From Oscillospiraceae bacterium (lineage in GTDB: Bacteria; Bacillota; Clostridia; Oscillospirales; Acutalibacteraceae), in the NCBI GenBank assembly GCA_022508805.1, contig JAFLUM010000008.1:39828-103827 (forward strand): a DNA stretch of 64,000 nucleotides, written 5' to 3'. A model generated the notes under the pieces. The model did not search any database. It saw nothing but the letters and a program-made list of their open reading frames with translations, and was not told the origin of the DNA. The position numbers were made by a program, and so were the translations under genes. Position 1 is the stretch's first letter. Each line of letters opens with the position of its first letter. Below are positions 51,943 through 60,436 of this stretch, piece after piece.

Positions 51943-53349
51943 ATGAGAGCATTTATGGGTGAAGATTTTTTACTGACGACCGACACGGCTCAAGAAATAT
52001 TCCACTACGGGGCAGAAAAAACACCGATTTTTGACTGGCACTGCCATCTGTCGCCGAAAGAGATCTACGAAAACCGTAAGCCAGCCGATTTAGCGGAGCT
52101 TTGGCTTGGCGGCGACCACTACAAATGGCGGGCAATGCGTTCCTGCGGAATAGACGAAAAATATATTACAGGCGACAGCACGGGATATGAAAAATTCCTC
52201 AAATACGCCGAGACTTTACAGTACTGCATTGGGAATCCGCTTTATCACTGGACTCACCTTGAGCTTCAAAGATATTTTGACGTATATGAGCCACTGAATC
52301 CAAAATCTGCCCCCTCGATTTGGCAAAGATGTAACAATCAAATTGAAGCAGGCGGATTTACTCCCCGTGAACTTATTGAAAAGTCAAACGTAGCTTGTGT
52401 ATGCACAACCGACGATGCCGCTGACAGCTTGGAATATCACAAATTGCTTGCAGAGGATAAGTCCTTTAAATGCAAGGTTCTGCCCGCTTTCCGTCCCGAC
52501 AAATCATTCCTTATTGATACCGATGCATTTGTGCCGTGGATAGAGGCTATGGAAAAAGCGGCAGATATGAAAATCGACAGCTTTAAGGCTTTATGTGAAG
52601 CACTGGCGAAACGCATTGATTTCTTTGACGAAATGGGCTGCCGTGCCAGCGATCACGCTTTAGCATACTGTCCTTATGCCCCTGCAACCGACGACGAGCT
52701 TGAAAAGATATTTAAAAAGGCTCTTTCAAAAGAAAGTTTTACTCTTCTTGAGCTGGATCAATACAGGACCGCTCTGCTGAGATTTTTCGGCGCAGAGTAC
52801 GCTAAGCGCGGCTGGGTAATGGAGCTGCATCTCGGTGCTATGCGCAATAACAATACAAAAATGTTTAACGCTATCGGTGCGGATACAGGGTTCGATTCAA
52901 TTGACGACCGCGAAATAGCCCACGGACTTTCAAGATATCTTGATTCACTCGCCGTAGAAGATGCTCTGCCCAAAACCGTGTTGTTCACGCTTAACCCCAA
53001 GGATAATTATGTGCTTGGAACGATGCTCGGCAATTTCCAGTCAAGCGAAACACCCTCTAAAATCCAGTTCGGTTCTGCTTGGTGGTTCAACGACAATTAT
53101 GACGGTATGCGTGAGCAGATGAAAGCGCTTTCCAACTTGGGAGTACTCGGCAAATTCATCGGTATGGTTACGGATTCAAGGAGTTTTCTGTCTTATCCGC
53201 GTCACGAGTATTTCCGCCGTATACTTTGCGAGCTTTTGGGCGATTTAGTGGAGGACGGCAAATACCCCTGCGACATAGCGTTCCTTTCACAGGTCGTTGC
53301 AGATATATCCTTTAACAACGCCAAAAATTATTTCGGACTGAAATTATAA
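51943..53349 (+). CDS. uxaC: Glucuronate isomerase
   Basis: 468 residues of the metal-dependent amidohydrolase-fold isomerase that turns D-glucuronate to fructuronate (and galacturonate to tagaturonate). Marks: FDWHCHLSPKEI (metal histidines), LWLGGDHYKWRAMR, FRPDKSF, ELHLGAMRNNN and GMVTDSRSFLSYPRHEYFRR. The length is standard. Alone here without uxaB or uxuA. It fits use of the uronic acids freed from xylan or pectin. Confidence 0.97.
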   Translation: MRAFMGEDFLLTTDTAQEIFHYGAEKTPIFDWHCHLSPKEIYENRKPADLAELWLGGDHYKWRAMRSCGIDEKYITGDSTGYEKFLKYAETLQYCIGNPLYHWTHLELQRYFDVYEPLNPKSAPSIWQRCNNQIEAGGFTPRELIEKSNVACVCTTDDAADSLEYHKLLAEDKSFKCKVLPAFRPDKSFLIDTDAFVPWIEAMEKAADMKIDSFKALCEALAKRIDFFDEMGCRASDHALAYCPYAPATDDELEKIFKKALSKESFTLLELDQYRTALLRFFGAEYAKRGWVMELHLGAMRNNNTKMFNAIGADTGFDSIDDREIAHGLSRYLDSLAVEDALPKTVLFTLNPKDNYVLGTMLGNFQSSETPSKIQFGSAWWFNDNYDGMREQMKALSNLGVLGKFIGMVTDSRSFLSYPRHEYFRRILCELLGDLVEDGKYPCDIAFLSQVVADISFNNAKNYFGLKL

Positions 53350-53371
53350 GTTTACAAAAAACTATTTAACT

Positions 53372-53416
53372 AAAAAATCCGATGGACTCGAACTATTCGT
53401 GTCCATCGGATTTTTG
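53372..53416. terminator. Bidirectional terminator between uxaC and the GDYXXLXY gene
   Basis: AAAAATCCGATGGAC pairs perfectly with GTCCATCGGATTTTT, and both strands end in T-runs. Confidence 0.9.
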
Positions 53417-53430
53417 TGTTCTGTAAATTA

Positions 53431-54048
53431 TTACGGGTTCCACGGAATTTGGTCGTCGGGTTCTGTGGCATCGATATCATCAATATCATCGCCAAAGTCG
53501 AATATGGGGAAATCGTCAAAATCCACCATCCCGTCTTCGTATACCGTTGTATCTTCCCAATAATGACTAAACCATTCACCGGCGGGAGTATCTTCAATAT
53601 AAAGCTCTAAAGGCAGAACGTTGCCGTTATAGACCTTTACAAGCAAATACCCCTCCTTATTCAAATATACATAGTCGGGATTGCCGCAATCTACTTTGAT
53701 GCTCTCTAAAAGTTTATAGGTATTTTCATCCATTCGGATATAATCACCGTTTTCGGGTCTTTCTTCGGAATAATCAGAAATATAGGCTTTTCCGTCCTCA
53801 TCTACGGAAATATGGGTGTATTGTGCATACCAATACCAGTAATACCAATTTGTTCCGTCATCATTTTTCAGATGAAAATATACTGTATTATCTTCTGCAT
53901 AAGATACTTGCACCGCCAGCTTGTATTCAGTGCCCAGCTTTTTGACGTCATTGTTCGTCTTTATGCTGTAGCCTATCATACCGACAGGCAGGAGCAATTG
54001 CAGAATAATTGCAAATATGAGTATGGGAAACGTTAATTTTTTAAACAT
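53431..54048 (-). CDS. GDYXXLXY-type membrane-anchored protein
   Basis: 205 residues from ATG 54048, with AAGGAGG 9 bases upstream inside the previous gene. A membrane anchor (about 6-27) precedes an outer domain holding GDYIRMDE, a form of the GDYxxLxY motif, and an acidic tail rich in Asp. GDYXXLXY proteins commonly sit behind DUF2157 genes, as here (8-base overlap). Function unknown; probably a partner of the DUF2157 membrane protein. Confidence 0.72.
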   Translation of the reverse strand: MFKKLTFPILIFAIILQLLLPVGMIGYSIKTNNDVKKLGTEYKLAVQVSYAEDNTVYFHLKNDDGTNWYYWYWYAQYTHISVDEDGKAYISDYSEERPENGDYIRMDENTYKLLESIKVDCGNPDYVYLNKEGYLLVKVYNGNVLPLELYIEDTPAGEWFSHYWEDTTVYEDGMVDFDDFPIFDFGDDIDDIDATEPDDQIPWNP

Positions 54049-55501
54049 TGCCGTCATCCTCCTTTTCCGCTAACGAGGACATCAGTCTTTTGTGTGATAA
54101 AAGCCTTGCATTGATAAAAATTAAAACTCCGCCGAAAATGAGCAGGATAATGCCCCATACCCAATAATCCCATCCGCCGAATTTTTCATACAGAGCCGCC
54201 AGTACAGCTAGCTGCACTACCATTCCGCCGTTGACGGCAAGGAATTTCACTGCTTTGACCCCGTACACGATAAGCGTTATGCCTATTGCGGCAACAAGCA
54301 GTGCCAAAATCTGCGCTGTGAGATTTCGGTGCAAGAAAAGAAAGCCTAAATACACTGTGACGGTTCCTGCCTCGCAAAGTGCACAGACGACTAACTTGCA
54401 CACATTGTCCTTAAAGATTTTTCTGCGTATATATGCCAAAACAGGCGGTATTGCAAGCGACAGCAAAGCAATGCAAATCAGTATTAAAAGATGTTGCCAT
54501 TGAAGTTCGTAGATTTTATCATAATACGATAACATACACCAAATCATACATAGGCATATACCGACTATGCCTATTGGCTTATATGGCAATGTATAGTCGT
54601 CCCTATCGGGAGCGAGAATATACATACACAAAAAGACGACCGCAAGCACAGAGAATACTACGGGGGTTATATCAAAATAGGAATTGACAAACAAATCGTT
54701 TATCCAATTTCCTAAATTGAAGTATGCAATAATCATTCCGGATATTGCTGCAAGCCACTGGGCGTATTTACCTCGGGGAGCATCCTTATCTCGCGAGATC
54801 AAAGCAGTGAACAGTACACCGACTGCAAAAAGTGCGATTGAAATAATCGTATATATACTTATTTCATCATAGCTTGCAACGGCAATATGCGTTGTCATAT
54901 AAAAGTACACTGCCAATGGTGACACAGCATCCAGCAAAAAGAATATGGGTATGCAGAGAATTGCGTCAATGACAAGACAGTTGATATATCCGCAATGGAT
55001 ATTGAAAACGCTGTTTATCAGTGCGACAGTTGAAATAATGCCGATTAGCCAAAGCACTGCCGCACTTTCACGCCAAGCGGTGCTGTACCGTTTTTTAAGG
55101 AATACGAACACGGCAAAGCCTTGACCGATGAGCATTGGGATTATGGAAAATACCGTTTGCACGGTCAAGGGGAAATCAGACCAAAATCTGAAAAATATGA
55201 GTACAAGTCCGATGCCGATGGAAATCGACCCGACTATTGCTAAAACGATTTTAATAAGATTTCTTTGCTTTGATTTGTCGGGCTCCCCGTTTGCGGTCTT
55301 TTTTGCGCCGTATAAAAGCTCCTCCGGCTCGACCTCCAATGCCGCCGCCATACGCTCTAAAGTATCAATATCAGGTCTTGTTTTATCGTTTTCCCAATTC
55401 GAAATCGCCTGTCTTGTGACGTTGAGCTTTTCGGCGAGAGCATCTTGGGTAAGATTTTTTTCTTTTCTCAGCTTTTTGATATTTTTTGAGATTTTAGCCA
55501 T
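54041..55501 (-). CDS. XRE-type HTH fused to a DUF2157-like polytopic membrane domain
   Basis: 486 residues from ATG 55501, which has AGGAGG 8 bases upstream. The N-terminal helix-turn-helix (about 4-60: IKKLRKEKNLTQDALAEKLN, VTRQAISNWEND) is followed by a linker and about twelve hydrophobic segments in the style of DUF2157. A DNA-binding domain tied to the membrane suggests a membrane-held regulator that senses wall or membrane state. Its leader block (55517-55584) is shared with the gene at 12448, so it may control both. Confidence 0.75.
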   Translation of the reverse strand: MAKISKNIKKLRKEKNLTQDALAEKLNVTRQAISNWENDKTRPDIDTLERMAAALEVEPEELLYGAKKTANGEPDKSKQRNLIKIVLAIVGSISIGIGLVLIFFRFWSDFPLTVQTVFSIIPMLIGQGFAVFVFLKKRYSTAWRESAAVLWLIGIISTVALINSVFNIHCGYINCLVIDAILCIPIFFLLDAVSPLAVYFYMTTHIAVASYDEISIYTIISIALFAVGVLFTALISRDKDAPRGKYAQWLAAISGMIIAYFNLGNWINDLFVNSYFDITPVVFSVLAVVFLCMYILAPDRDDYTLPYKPIGIVGICLCMIWCMLSYYDKIYELQWQHLLILICIALLSLAIPPVLAYIRRKIFKDNVCKLVVCALCEAGTVTVYLGFLFLHRNLTAQILALLVAAIGITLIVYGVKAVKFLAVNGGMVVQLAVLAALYEKFGGWDYWVWGIILLIFGGVLIFINARLLSHKRLMSSLAEKEDDGNV

Positions 55502-55516
55502 TAACATCGCCTCCTG

Positions 55517-55584
55517 ATTATAATTTAAACACAGATACCGTGAAAAGTCACGCAATGATTTGTTGCATTCAGGATTTTGCGGTG
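55517..55584 (-). promoter_or_regulatory. Conserved leader/promoter block, second copy
   Basis: Minus-strand counterpart of 12364-12431. The core AATGCAACAAATC to AAATTATAAT matches 48 of 53 bases and ends 15 bases before ATG 55501. It includes TGCAAC / ATTGCG and ACGGTAT elements. It could be an operator read by the XRE domain of the gene it precedes. Confidence 0.7.
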
Positions 55585-55604
55585 ATTACTTGTATTTTAC
55601 CCAA

Positions 55605-55632
55605 CAAAAAAGAGCCGCCGCAGCGACTCTTA
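55605..55632 (-). terminator. Intrinsic terminator of the marR-ABC operon
   Basis: On the minus strand AGAGtCG and CGgCTCT pair, followed by TTTTTTG. Confidence 0.75.
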
Positions 55633-55639
55633 TAAAAAT

Positions 55640-57532
55640 TTACGGAAGCTTGAATGAACCTGTGTAAAGCTGGTAATATTTACCCTTTTGCTCTAACAGC
55701 TCGTCGTGGTCACCGCGCTCGATAATGCGTCCGTGCTCGAGCACCATAATGGCATTGGCGTTGCGGACAGTCGAAAGTCGGTGTGCGATGACGAATACCG
55801 TTCTGCCGTTCATAAGCTGGTCCATACCCTGCTCTATAAGCTTTTCGGTTCGCGTGTCGATGGAGCTTGTTGCCTCGTCAAGGATAAGCACAGGCGGGTC
55901 GGCAACCGCCGCACGGGCAATGGCAATAAGCTGTCGCTGACCTTGGCTCAGGTTTGAGCCGTCACCCGTGAGCATTGTATCGTAGCCGTCGGGCAGGTTA
56001 GAGATAAAGCTGTCGGCATTGGCAAGCTTTGCGGCTCTGACTATCTCATCGCGGGTGGCATCCAACTTACCGTAGCGGATATTATCCTCAATAGTGCCGG
56101 TAAATAGGTGTGTATCCTGCAAAACTATCGCCAACGAACGGCGAAGATCGTCCTTTTTGATTTTTTGGACGTTTATACCGTCATACCTTATCTTGCCCTT
56201 GTCTATCTCATAAAAACGGTTGATAAGATTGGTAATTGTGGTCTTACCTGCGCCTGTTGAGCCGACGAATGCGATTTTTTGACCCGGCTTTGCGTAAAGA
56301 GAGATATCGTCAAGCACGGTCTTTTTGCCGTCATAGCTGAATGTGACGTCCTCAAACTCAACGCCGCCCTCAAGTCTTCTGTAAGTGACCGTACCGTCGC
56401 CGTGAGCGTGTTTCCATGCCCAAATTCCCGTGCGCTGCTCGCTCTCGGAAATATTTCCGTTTTCATCTGCCACGGCATTTACAAGGGTCACATAGCCGTT
56501 GTCAAGCTCAGGTGTTTCGTTTATTACATCGAAAATTCTCTCGGCGCCTGCAAGTGCCGCCAGCGCGTTATTGAACTGCTGTGAAAGATTGGAGACAGGC
56601 TGTGCAAAGGTCCTTGTGTATTGCAAAAATGCAACTATTGAGCCTGCGGACATAACTCCGCTCATTACGGCAAGTAAGCCTCCCAGTGCGGCGGTAAGAG
56701 CGTAATTAACGTGCGAAAGGTTATTCATTATGGGTCCCAAAATGCTTGCAAAGGTGTTTGCGCTGGTGGAAGCCTTGCGAAGGTTTTCGTTTATCTCGCC
56801 GAAATGAGAGGAAACCTCACCTTCGTGGTTGAACACCTTAACGACCTTTTGACCCTCGATTATCTCTTCAATATAGCCGTTAACCTCGCCTAAGTTTTTC
56901 TGCTGCTTTTTAAAGTACAGGGCACTCTTTGAGCCGATTTTTTTGACGATCAAGACCATCAAAAGCACCATAACGACTATCAGTATGGTAAGCTGCCAGC
57001 TGAGCGACAGCATTATGATAAACGAACCTACTATCATTATGCCCGACGAGATAAGCTGTGTAACGCCCTGACTTAAAAAGTTTCTAAGACTCTCAACGTC
57101 ATTTGTAAAGCGGCTCATTATTTCGCCGTTGGGCTGTGAGTCGAAATAGCTTATAGGGAGATCGGACACAGCGTCAAATAAATCTTTACGAATGGTATTG
57201 AGGGTTCGCTGTGTAAGGAACACGGAACATCTTGTCTGCCCGAAGGCAGCCGCGGCGCCCAAAAGGAAGATACTTCCCATAAATATCGACATCCGAACAA
57301 GGGGGCGTATAAGCTCCCAAGTAAACTCCTGACCCACCATAGGTTTAAGATAATCATCGATTATGGGCTGAATGAATATGGCTGCCGATACGGTGGCGGC
57401 TGAACTGATTATTACGAACAGTATCATTCCGAAAAGCAGTCCGCGCTGTTTACCGATGTATTTTATGATACCGGCAATCGTCTTTCTTGTGTTTTTAGGT
57501 TTTTGTATAGTTCCTTTGCGGGGTCTCGGCAT
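55640..57532 (-). CDS. ABC exporter half-transporter, catalytically complete subunit
   Basis: 630 residues: six membrane helices, then an ATPase domain. Walker A GSTGAGKTT (424-432), signature LSQGQ (528-532), Walker B LILDEATSS with catalytic Glu553, and the switch His in IAHRLST. A roughly 35-residue insertion precedes the ATPase domain (ADENGNISESEQRTG). It pairs with the degenerate subunit encoded next to it to form a heterodimeric exporter of drug or lipid type, by analogy with TM287/288 and BmrCD. The start overlaps the stop of its partner. Confidence 0.93.
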   Translation of the reverse strand: MPRPRKGTIQKPKNTRKTIAGIIKYIGKQRGLLFGMILFVIISSAATVSAAIFIQPIIDDYLKPMVGQEFTWELIRPLVRMSIFMGSIFLLGAAAAFGQTRCSVFLTQRTLNTIRKDLFDAVSDLPISYFDSQPNGEIMSRFTNDVESLRNFLSQGVTQLISSGIMIVGSFIIMLSLSWQLTILIVVMVLLMVLIVKKIGSKSALYFKKQQKNLGEVNGYIEEIIEGQKVVKVFNHEGEVSSHFGEINENLRKASTSANTFASILGPIMNNLSHVNYALTAALGGLLAVMSGVMSAGSIVAFLQYTRTFAQPVSNLSQQFNNALAALAGAERIFDVINETPELDNGYVTLVNAVADENGNISESEQRTGIWAWKHAHGDGTVTYRRLEGGVEFEDVTFSYDGKKTVLDDISLYAKPGQKIAFVGSTGAGKTTITNLINRFYEIDKGKIRYDGINVQKIKKDDLRRSLAIVLQDTHLFTGTIEDNIRYGKLDATRDEIVRAAKLANADSFISNLPDGYDTMLTGDGSNLSQGQRQLIAIARAAVADPPVLILDEATSSIDTRTEKLIEQGMDQLMNGRTVFVIAHRLSTVRNANAIMVLEHGRIIERGDHDELLEQKGKYYQLYTGSFKLP

Positions 57533-59301
57533 CAGTTAACGCCCCCTTCTATATCAAAGTCGCTGCCGCCCTTTTGCTGTGAGTAATATATATCCTGATA
57601 AATCTCGTTGCGAGAAAGCAGCTCTTCGTGATTTCCGATATCGTTTACGGTGCCGTTTTCAAGAATGATTATCTTATCACAGTCGGATACGGATGACACT
57701 CTTTGTGCGATGATGATTTTTGTAGTATCGGGGATATTTTTGCGAAGTCTTTCGCGTATCTTTGAATCCGTGTACGTGTCAACTGCGCTGGTTGAGTCGT
57801 CAAGAATAAGTATCTTCGGCTTTTTAAGCACCGCGCGGGCAATACAAAGACGCTGCTTTTGTCCGCCTGAGACATTCACGCCTCCCTGTCCCAAATCGGT
57901 CTGGTATCCGTCGGGGAAGGAGCTGATAAATGCGTGGGCATCGGCTATTTCGCAAGCCTCGATGATTTCTTCGTCCGTGGCATCCTTTTTGCCCCAGCGT
58001 AAGTTTTCGGCGATAGAGCCTGAGAAAAGTACGTTTTTCTGAAGCACCATACTCACGTCCTCACGCAGTGCGTGCATCTTGTAGTCCTTGACGTTTACGC
58101 CGCCTACAAGTATCTCACCGCCGCTTACGTCATAAAGACGTGGAATAAGCTGAACGAGCGTGGATTTTGCAGAGCCTGTTGCACCGATTATACCCACCAT
58201 CTCGCCGCTTTCAATTTTAAAGGTAGCGTCCTTAATTACAGGGGCTTTTCCGCCGTAGCCGAAGGATACGTTCCTGAATTCTACGGAACCGTCGGCGACA
58301 TCCGTGACGGTTGCATTATCGTCGGTTATGTCGGGTTCTTCGTTTATGACCTCCAAAATACGCTTTGCGCTTGCCTCTGCCATAAAGAACTGGGCGATAA
58401 GCATTATCACCATAAGGAAGCTCATAATAATTTGCATAATATATTGGAATATGGCCGAAAACGTACCGATAAGCAGCGTTTCGGCTGCAATCAGCTTGGC
58501 GGCAATGAAAAGTATCGCAAGGATAGTGCCGTACATAAGTATCATTAAGAGCGGCTCACCCCACATTATGATCTTTTCGGCACTGATGGCGGCGTTTAAC
58601 AAATTGTCGTTTGCCGTTTTGAATTTCTTTTTTTCGTAGTCCGAACGAACAAACGCTTTGACCACGCGGATATTCATAAGATTCTCCTGTATTGAGGCAT
58701 TAAAGCCGTCGAACATAGTGAGCATCTTTTTGAAGCGTTTTAAGGCGATAGGTCCGCCGATAGCAAGTGCCACTGCGATAAGCGGCAGAGAAACCATAAA
58801 CACCGATGAAATCTGACGGCTTTTCATGATGCATATTACGAGAGCCACGATGAACATAATGGGTGCACGGAAAAGCATGCGCACCATCATAAGGAAGGTG
58901 TTTTGAACCGACGTTACGTCGGTGGTGAGTCTTGTTATAAGTGATGCCGTACTGAAACGGTCAATATTTGAGAATGAAAATTTTTGTATTTTGTCAAGCA
59001 TAGCGCCCCTTACGGTGCTGCCGAAGCCCATTCCTGCCACAGAGGCAAGTCTTGCGGCAACTGCTCCGCAGAAAAGCGATGCCAACGCGTATAAAAGCAT
59101 TCGCAGTCCAAGCATAAGTATGGTATGCATGGCATCTGAACGCTCTATGGAGCTCATTTCTTCACTTAGCTGAATAAGATCTACGATTTTTCCCATAACG
59201 AGAGGTATCAAAAGCTCGAGAACTACCTCGCCTATCATCAGAACAGGACAAAGAACCGCATACACGGAATATTTTTTTGCATATTTAAGCAGTTTAAGCA
59301 T
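57532..59301 (-). CDS. ABC exporter half-transporter, degenerate-site subunit
   Basis: 589 residues: six membrane helices plus ATPase domain. Walker A is GATGSAKST (373-381; Ala where Gly is usual), signature VSGGQ (477-481). Walker B reads LILDDSTS with Asp502 in place of the catalytic Glu, and the switch region reads IAQRVSS (Gln for His). This marks the non-catalytic half of a heterodimer. It overlaps marR by 8 bases and the partner gene by 1 base. Confidence 0.93.
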   Translation of the reverse strand: MLKLLKYAKKYSVYAVLCPVLMIGEVVLELLIPLVMGKIVDLIQLSEEMSSIERSDAMHTILMLGLRMLLYALASLFCGAVAARLASVAGMGFGSTVRGAMLDKIQKFSFSNIDRFSTASLITRLTTDVTSVQNTFLMMVRMLFRAPIMFIVALVICIMKSRQISSVFMVSLPLIAVALAIGGPIALKRFKKMLTMFDGFNASIQENLMNIRVVKAFVRSDYEKKKFKTANDNLLNAAISAEKIIMWGEPLLMILMYGTILAILFIAAKLIAAETLLIGTFSAIFQYIMQIIMSFLMVIMLIAQFFMAEASAKRILEVINEEPDITDDNATVTDVADGSVEFRNVSFGYGGKAPVIKDATFKIESGEMVGIIGATGSAKSTLVQLIPRLYDVSGGEILVGGVNVKDYKMHALREDVSMVLQKNVLFSGSIAENLRWGKKDATDEEIIEACEIADAHAFISSFPDGYQTDLGQGGVNVSGGQKQRLCIARAVLKKPKILILDDSTSAVDTYTDSKIRERLRKNIPDTTKIIIAQRVSSVSDCDKIIILENGTVNDIGNHEELLSRNEIYQDIYYSQQKGGSDFDIEGGVN

Positions 59302-59743
59302 TTTTCTCCCCCTTGTCGTCTGCGAATACGGATAAATTAGCGTTCATACGCCCAATAAAGCTGATAAGCGTGTCAAGCTCTTCATCTGTAAAGCCTTTCA
59401 GTGACACCGCGTCGATTTCGTCAAACGCCGTATGCGCCAGTCTTAACAGCTCCATACCCTTTTCGGTAATTTGCAGATTATTTCTTCGTGCATCCGATTT
59501 ATCGGCTACACGCATTAAAAGTCCCGATTTTTCCATTCTTTTTACCGACATAGCCACGGACGGCGGAGAAACGCCTAAAAAGTCTGCGATCTCCTTTTGC
59601 GTGGAATCGGGTTTTTTTGCGATATATTCAAGTATGGGCGGCTGACCGAAGTATACTCCGCATTCCATAAAGCGTTTGTCCAGCACCGAACGGCGGTGAC
59701 TGTTAAATATATGAAATTGTTCCCGCAAGAGGTCTGTTTTCAT
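59294..59743 (-). CDS. MarR family transcriptional regulator of the ABC exporter
   Basis: 149 residues. The winged helix runs from about 45 to 105 (TQKEIADFLGVSPPSVAMSVKRMEKSGLL, then RVADKSDARRNNLQITEKG), flanked by dimerisation helices. MarR proteins usually repress their own operon until a toxic ligand binds. ATTAACCG direct repeats just downstream of the -10 are a fitting operator. AAGGAG lies 10 bases before the ATG. Confidence 0.92.
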   Translation of the reverse strand: MKTDLLREQFHIFNSHRRSVLDKRFMECGVYFGQPPILEYIAKKPDSTQKEIADFLGVSPPSVAMSVKRMEKSGLLMRVADKSDARRNNLQITEKGMELLRLAHTAFDEIDAVSLKGFTDEELDTLISFIGRMNANLSVFADDKGEKNA

Positions 59744-59767
59744 ATGTCCAAACAGCTCCTTGTAAAA

Positions 59768-59820
59768 ATTAACCGATTTATAATTAACCGACTTACAATA
59801 ATTATATGCATAATTTACCG
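59768..59820 (-). promoter_or_regulatory. Direct-repeat operator candidate for the MarR regulator
   Basis: ATTAACCGATTTA (59768-59780) and ATTAACCGACTTA (59783-59795) are 15 bp apart. A third, weaker ATTTACCG is at 59813-59820. They cover the start site and the spacer. Confidence 0.55.
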
Positions 59821-59828
59821 TATGTCAA
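59801..59828 (-). promoter_or_regulatory. Sigma-A promoter of the marR-ABC operon
   Basis: On the minus strand a perfect TTGACA (59823-59828), 16 bp, then a perfect TATAAT (59801-59806). Confidence 0.75.
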
Positions 59829-59886
59829 TAGACAAACATATTAAAATATGAATTTTTTGTAAACAATCCTTCTTTTCTCCGTTTCC

Positions 59887-59912
59887 GTCCCGAAAAGGAC
59901 GGGACTTTTTTT
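59887..59912 (+). terminator. Orphan terminator-like hairpin before the phage genes
   Basis: GTCCCG and CGGGAC pair around AAAAGGA, followed by TTTTTTT on the plus strand. No plus-strand gene lies upstream to need it. Confidence 0.6.
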
Positions 59913-59944
59913 ATTTTTCGTCACTATTTATGGAGGCGATCAAA

Positions 59945-60436
59945 ATGAACGAAAAAAAGCTTACAAAAAAAGAAGAGGAATTTTGCCGCTGGTTTTCACG
60001 GCTGCAAAATCCCCGAGAAGCGGCTTTGCGTGCAGGCTTTACGGTTATGCCCGAATACAGAGCGCTTTCTATGCTGTCAAAAAGGAATATTGCCGAAAGG
60101 GTACATGAGCTTGAAAAAGAAAACCGTGCGGACGAAAATCTTATATCCGCCGGCTTTAAACGCCTTGCATTCGGCTCATGCTCCGATGCGGTAAAGCTCA
60201 TACTCGGATGCCACGACGGTACTGTCCCCGATGTTGATTCGCTGGATCTTTTCGGCGTTTCGGAGATCAAGTACACCTGCGGCAAGGGTATGGAAATAAA
60301 GTTTTTTGACAGGCTTAAGGCTCTCGAAAAGCTCTCACAAATTTCCCAGAGCGGTGTTAATGCCGCCGCGGCATCCTTTTACGAGGCCTTGGAAAGAAGT
60401 GCCGCCGAGAGAACGGACGTGACTGACATTGGCTGA
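59945..60436 (+). CDS. Phage terminase, small subunit
   Basis: 163 residues from ATG 59945, with GGAGG 9 bases upstream. The N-terminal KLTKKEEEFCRWFSRLQNPREAALRAGF is the DNA-binding helix-turn-helix of terminase_2-type small subunits. It recognises phage DNA and starts packaging. It overlaps the large-subunit gene by 8 bases. First gene of a head/packaging module. Confidence 0.82.
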   Translation: MNEKKLTKKEEEFCRWFSRLQNPREAALRAGFTVMPEYRALSMLSKRNIAERVHELEKENRADENLISAGFKRLAFGSCSDAVKLILGCHDGTVPDVDSLDLFGVSEIKYTCGKGMEIKFFDRLKALEKLSQISQSGVNAAAASFYEALERSAAERTDVTDIG

